This document shows positions 61,648 to 64,000 of a DNA stretch of 64,000 bases, piece after piece (the first letter of the stretch is position 1; the number at the start of each line of letters is the position of its first letter). The notes under the pieces are model-generated. The model searched no databases. It was not told the DNA's origin and saw only the letters and a list, made by a program, of their open reading frames with translations. The stretch covers positions 2,202,001-2,266,000 of the forward strand of contig NZ_OY762276.1 in the NCBI RefSeq assembly GCF_963665445.1. The letters are read 5' to 3'. This DNA is from an uncultured Desulfobulbus sp. GTDB taxonomy: Bacteria; Desulfobacterota; Desulfobulbia; Desulfobulbales; Desulfobulbaceae. A program made the translations under genes and the position numbers.

Positions 61648-63099
61648 ATGACAACCAGTGATCCCAAGGCCGAGCAGACAGCGTCCCCGAAAAAAGGCAG
61701 AACGAAAATCCCGCGCCAGCCCATGCCCGAGCAGGACCCGCGCCGCCGCCGCACCAACTTCGAAGAGGTGCCCCGCGGCTACAGCGAGGAGACCGCCATG
61801 CTCGAGGCCTCGCGCTGCCTGCAGTGCAAAAAACCGGCCTGCGTGGACGGTTGCCCGGTCAATATCATGATCCCGGCCTTTATCAAGAAGATTGCCGAGG
61901 GCAGGTTCGTCGACGCCCTCTTGAAACTGAAAGAACATACCGCCCTGCCCGCGGTCTGTGGCCGGGTCTGTCCCCAGGAGAGCCAGTGCGAGTCACGCTG
62001 CATCCTCGGCAAGAAAGGCGAGCCGGTGGCCATCGGCCGCCTGGAACGCTTTGCCGCCGATTATGCCCGCAAGCACGGCGGGGTACCGGCGCCAGCCATG
62101 GCTCCCGCAACCGGAAAACGGGTGGCGGTGGTCGGGGCTGGGCCGGCCGGGATCACCGTGGCCGGCGAGATGGCCCGCTGGGGCCATGAGGTGGTGATGT
62201 TCGAGGCCCTGCATCTGGCCGGCGGGGTACTCATGTACGGCATCCCCCAGTTTCGTCTGCCCAAGGAGATTGTCCAGTACGAGGTGAACTCCCTGAAGCG
62301 CATGGGGGTCACCATCCATACCGACTATGTGATCGGCAAGTCCGAGACCGTGGATCAGCTCCTGGATGCAGGATTCGATACGGTGTTCATCGCAACAGGA
62401 GCGGGACTGCCCATGTTTCTCGGTATCCCCAATGAAAATGCCATTGGTGTCTTCTCGGCCAACGAATTTCTCACCCGGGCTAACCTGATGCGGGCGATCG
62501 ACTTTCCCCGCTTTGCCACCTCGCCCATCCGCCCCCATCGGGCAGTCACCGTTGGCGGCGGCAACGTGGCCATGGATGCGGCCCGGACCGCCCTACGGCT
62601 CGGTGCGGAATCCGCCATCGTCTACCGCCGCTCCAAGGCGGAGATGCCCGCGCGCGGCGAGGAGATCCATCACGCCGAGGAGGAAGGGGTGGTCTTTCAC
62701 ATGCTGACCAACCCCAAGCGGATTGTCATCGACGAGCGCAACCGGGTCACCGGGGTGGAATGCCTGAAGATGGAACTGGGCGAGCCCGACGCCTCAGGCA
62801 GACGGCGGCCGGTGACGGTGGAAGGGAGCGAGTATATCGTCCCCGCGGATACGGTGATCGTGGCCATCGGCAACCGGCCCAATCCCCTGGTGCCCCAGAC
62901 CGCGCCCGAGATCGAGACCTCACGCTGGGGCACGATCAACGCCGATGCCGAAACCATGATGACCTCCAAGCTCGGTGTCTTTGCCGGTGGCGATATCGTC
63001 TCCGGAGCAGCCACAGTCATCAGCGCCATGGGCCAGGGGAAGAAGGCGGCCTTTTACATGCACCGCTACCTCATGGGTGTTGATCCGCCCCAGGCGTAA
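61648..63099 (+). CDS. NfnB/GltD-like FAD-NADPH oxidoreductase subunit
   Basis: The 483 residues have an N-terminal double Fe-S domain (CLQCKKPACVDGCP and CGRVCPQESQCESRC, about 53-120), an FAD Rossmann fold (VVGAGPAGITVAGEMARWGH) and an NADP(H) fold (VGGGNVAMDAARTALRLGA). The family-typical C-terminus is SAMGQGKKAAFYMHRYL. It matches the large subunit of NADH-dependent ferredoxin:NADP oxidoreductase (NfnB/SudA) and GltD. No gltB is nearby, and the previous gene ends in an NfnA-like module, so an Nfn-type partner is the better reading. Gap to that gene is 33 bp; a terminator follows. Confidence 0.92.
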   Translation: MTTSDPKAEQTASPKKGRTKIPRQPMPEQDPRRRRTNFEEVPRGYSEETAMLEASRCLQCKKPACVDGCPVNIMIPAFIKKIAEGRFVDALLKLKEHTALPAVCGRVCPQESQCESRCILGKKGEPVAIGRLERFAADYARKHGGVPAPAMAPATGKRVAVVGAGPAGITVAGEMARWGHEVVMFEALHLAGGVLMYGIPQFRLPKEIVQYEVNSLKRMGVTIHTDYVIGKSETVDQLLDAGFDTVFIATGAGLPMFLGIPNENAIGVFSANEFLTRANLMRAIDFPRFATSPIRPHRAVTVGGGNVAMDAARTALRLGAESAIVYRRSKAEMPARGEEIHHAEEEGVVFHMLTNPKRIVIDERNRVTGVECLKMELGEPDASGRRRPVTVEGSEYIVPADTVIVAIGNRPNPLVPQTAPEIETSRWGTINADAETMMTSKLGVFAGGDIVSGAATVISAMGQGKKAAFYMHRYLMGVDPPQA

Positions 63100-63121
63100 C
63101 CAAGCTTTCTTCGTTTTTTTC

Positions 63122-63153
63122 GGCGGCATCGATTTCCGGTGCCGCCTTTTTTT
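63122..63153 (+). terminator. Rho-independent terminator of the electron-transfer operon
   Basis: The stem GGCGGCA (63122-63128) pairs with TGCCGCC (63140-63146) and is followed by seven T, 22 bp after the last stop codon. Confidence 0.88.
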
Positions 63154-63162
63154 GTCGCCAAA

Positions 63163-63261
63163 CTCGTTCTCGTAAAAAAAACCTCAAAACGACGTTTCGC
63201 GCTTCGTAACATATTGAATTCACTATACGTAGCTTCCGGGTTGCCGACTTTTTACAAATAC
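63163..63261 (-). mobile_element. Degenerate 99-bp element, family 1, copy 5
   Basis: It starts CTCGTTCTCGTAAAAAA and ends in GACTTTTTAC, with ACGACGTTTCGCGCTTCG inside, so it is clearly related to the other four copies. The inner part has many substitutions and no matching target duplication is visible, so this looks like an old copy. Confidence 0.65.
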
Positions 63262-63314
63262 ATCACACTTGGCACTGGTCCTTCCGCCCACAAAATTGTA
63301 CACCCCTGAAAACG

Positions 63315-63343
63315 TTGACATTGTCGACCAGGAGGCGTACACT
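63315..63343 (+). promoter_or_regulatory. Sigma-70 promoter upstream of the macrodomain gene
   Basis: TTGACA (63315-63320), exactly 17 bp, then TACACT (63338-63343). Good match to consensus. It would leave a leader of about 180 nt before the ATG at 63528, so a regulatory leader is possible. Confidence 0.65.
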
Positions 63344-63527
63344 TTTTATCGTTTGAATGGGAATTGTTTTTCTCACTGATTCCTCTTCGAGTATCCATTT
63401 TTTTTTATCTGCCGCCGCTCTGTGCAAAAGCTCCATCACAAAGTGCTACGATTGACACACAGTGTTGTTTCACCTTGTTTTTGTTGAAAAAATAATCAAT
63501 GACACGGATCCCCCTCAGGAGATTGCA

Positions 63528-64000
63528 ATGATTAAACTGGTCGAAACCGATATCACCACCATGCAGGTCGATGCCATTGTCAACGCGGCCAACGAGAGTC
63601 TCCTCGGCGGCGGGGGCGTTGACGGTGCCATCCACCGCGCGGCCGGTCCGCAGCTTTTGGAAGAATGCCGTACCATCGGCGGCTGCAAGACCGGCGATGC
63701 GGTGATCACCAAGGGCTACAACCTTCCCGCCAAGTTCGTCATTCACACCGTGGGACCGATCTGGCGCGGCGGCAACAACAACGAGCCGGCGCTTCTGGCC
63801 AGTTGTTACCGCAAGTGTCTGGAGTTGGCCGTCAAGCATAACCTCGACTCCATCGCCTTCCCCGCCATCAGCTGCGGTGCCTACGGCTTTCCCATGGACG
63901 AGGCGGCCGATATCGCGGTCGATACCATCCAGTCCTTTCTCAACCGCAACGGCAAACCCAAAGAGGTCTACATTGCCTGCTTCCATCCCCAGGCCAAGTT
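63528..64000 (+). CDS. Macrodomain protein (ADP-ribose-binding), 3' end cut by window
   Basis: Macro domains bind ADP-ribose and its derivatives; the closest group is the O-acetyl-ADP-ribose deacetylase/YmdB type. Visible residues (157) start [20 protein letters not shown], have [20 protein letters not shown] (the catalytic and binding loop) at about 21-40, and [20 protein letters not shown] at about 111-130, both characteristic. AGGAG lies six bases before the ATG. The C-terminal end is missing because the window stops. It is probably a stand-alone gene. Confidence 0.92.
   Translation, partial: MIKLVETDITTMQVDAIVNAANESLLGGGGVDGAIHRAAGPQLLEECRTIGGCKTGDAVITKGYNLPAKFVIHTVGPIWRGGNNNEPALLASCYRKCLELAVKHNLDSIAFPAISCGAYGFPMDEAADIAVDTIQSFLNRNGKPKEVYIACFHPQAK

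Noticed and set aside
61648..63099. Reading the last operon gene as glutamate synthase small subunit GltD
   Set aside because: The sequence fits GltD-type proteins, but no gltB is adjacent and the preceding gene ends with an NfnA-like module, so NfnB is the better fit. It is not excluded that it has been recruited from a GltD.

Overview
This window is a nearly complete bacterial flagellar gene cluster (about 1-50.3 kb), followed by a mixed housekeeping segment (50.4-56.3 kb) and a flavin/iron-sulfur electron-transfer operon (56.7-63.1 kb). It ends inside a macrodomain gene. The flagellar gene order, the flhF-flhG pair, the csrA-fliW pair, the fused NuoG/NfnA-type oxidoreductase and the general protein character suggest a Gram-negative anaerobe. 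My best guess is a sulfate reducer or sulfur disproportionator of the Desulfobulbales (Desulfobacterota). That placement is inferred from gene content and was not tested by any search.

Layout: (i) 1-15.9 kb, all on +: a truncated TPR protein, flgB-flgC-fliE-fliF-fliG-fliH-fliI-fliJ, a MotE-like coiled-coil protein, a 1159-residue repeat-filled fliK, flgD and flgE, closed by a terminator. (ii) 16.4-33.7 kb: motA-motB-fliL-M-N-O-P-Q-R, flhB-flhA-flhF-flhG-fliA, a small membrane-anchored HTH protein, then flgF-G-A-H-I and a one-domain flgJ. A textbook sigma-54 promoter and a sigma-70-like promoter precede motA. (iii) 33.7-50.3 kb, late genes: a conserved unknown, flgM, flgN, flgK, flgL, csrA, fliW, two large flagellins with a small unknown gene between them, flaG, fliD, fliS, a fliT-like gene, two PilZ proteins and a second FliK-like protein. 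Sigma-28 (FliA) promoters with a shared 12-bp spacer precede the flgM group, flgK, the second flagellin and, downstream, an HDOD gene. (iv) 50.4-56.3 kb: a radical SAM protein and an unknown on -, TatD, HDOD, a 43-residue zinc ribbon, and a TetR plus Bcr/CflA-type efflux pair. (v) 56.7-63.1 kb: NuoE-like, NuoF-like, a NuoG-like protein fused to an NfnA (PyrK-like) module, and an NfnB/GltD-like subunit. Together these look like a multi-subunit, probably flavin-based electron-bifurcating NAD(P)H:ferredoxin oxidoreductase.

Control logic readable in the DNA: FliA and FlgM are both encoded, and late genes carry FliA promoters. CsrA and FliW are adjacent. Both flagellin mRNAs have two hairpins that expose GGA in a loop, the second one holding the Shine-Dalgarno sequence, as expected for CsrA repression relieved by FliW. 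Two families of small non-coding inverted-repeat elements are scattered through the intergenic regions. One is a 99-bp element with 8-bp target duplications. The other is about 165 bp and clusters around the flagellin genes. No transposase, tRNA, rRNA or CRISPR was seen.
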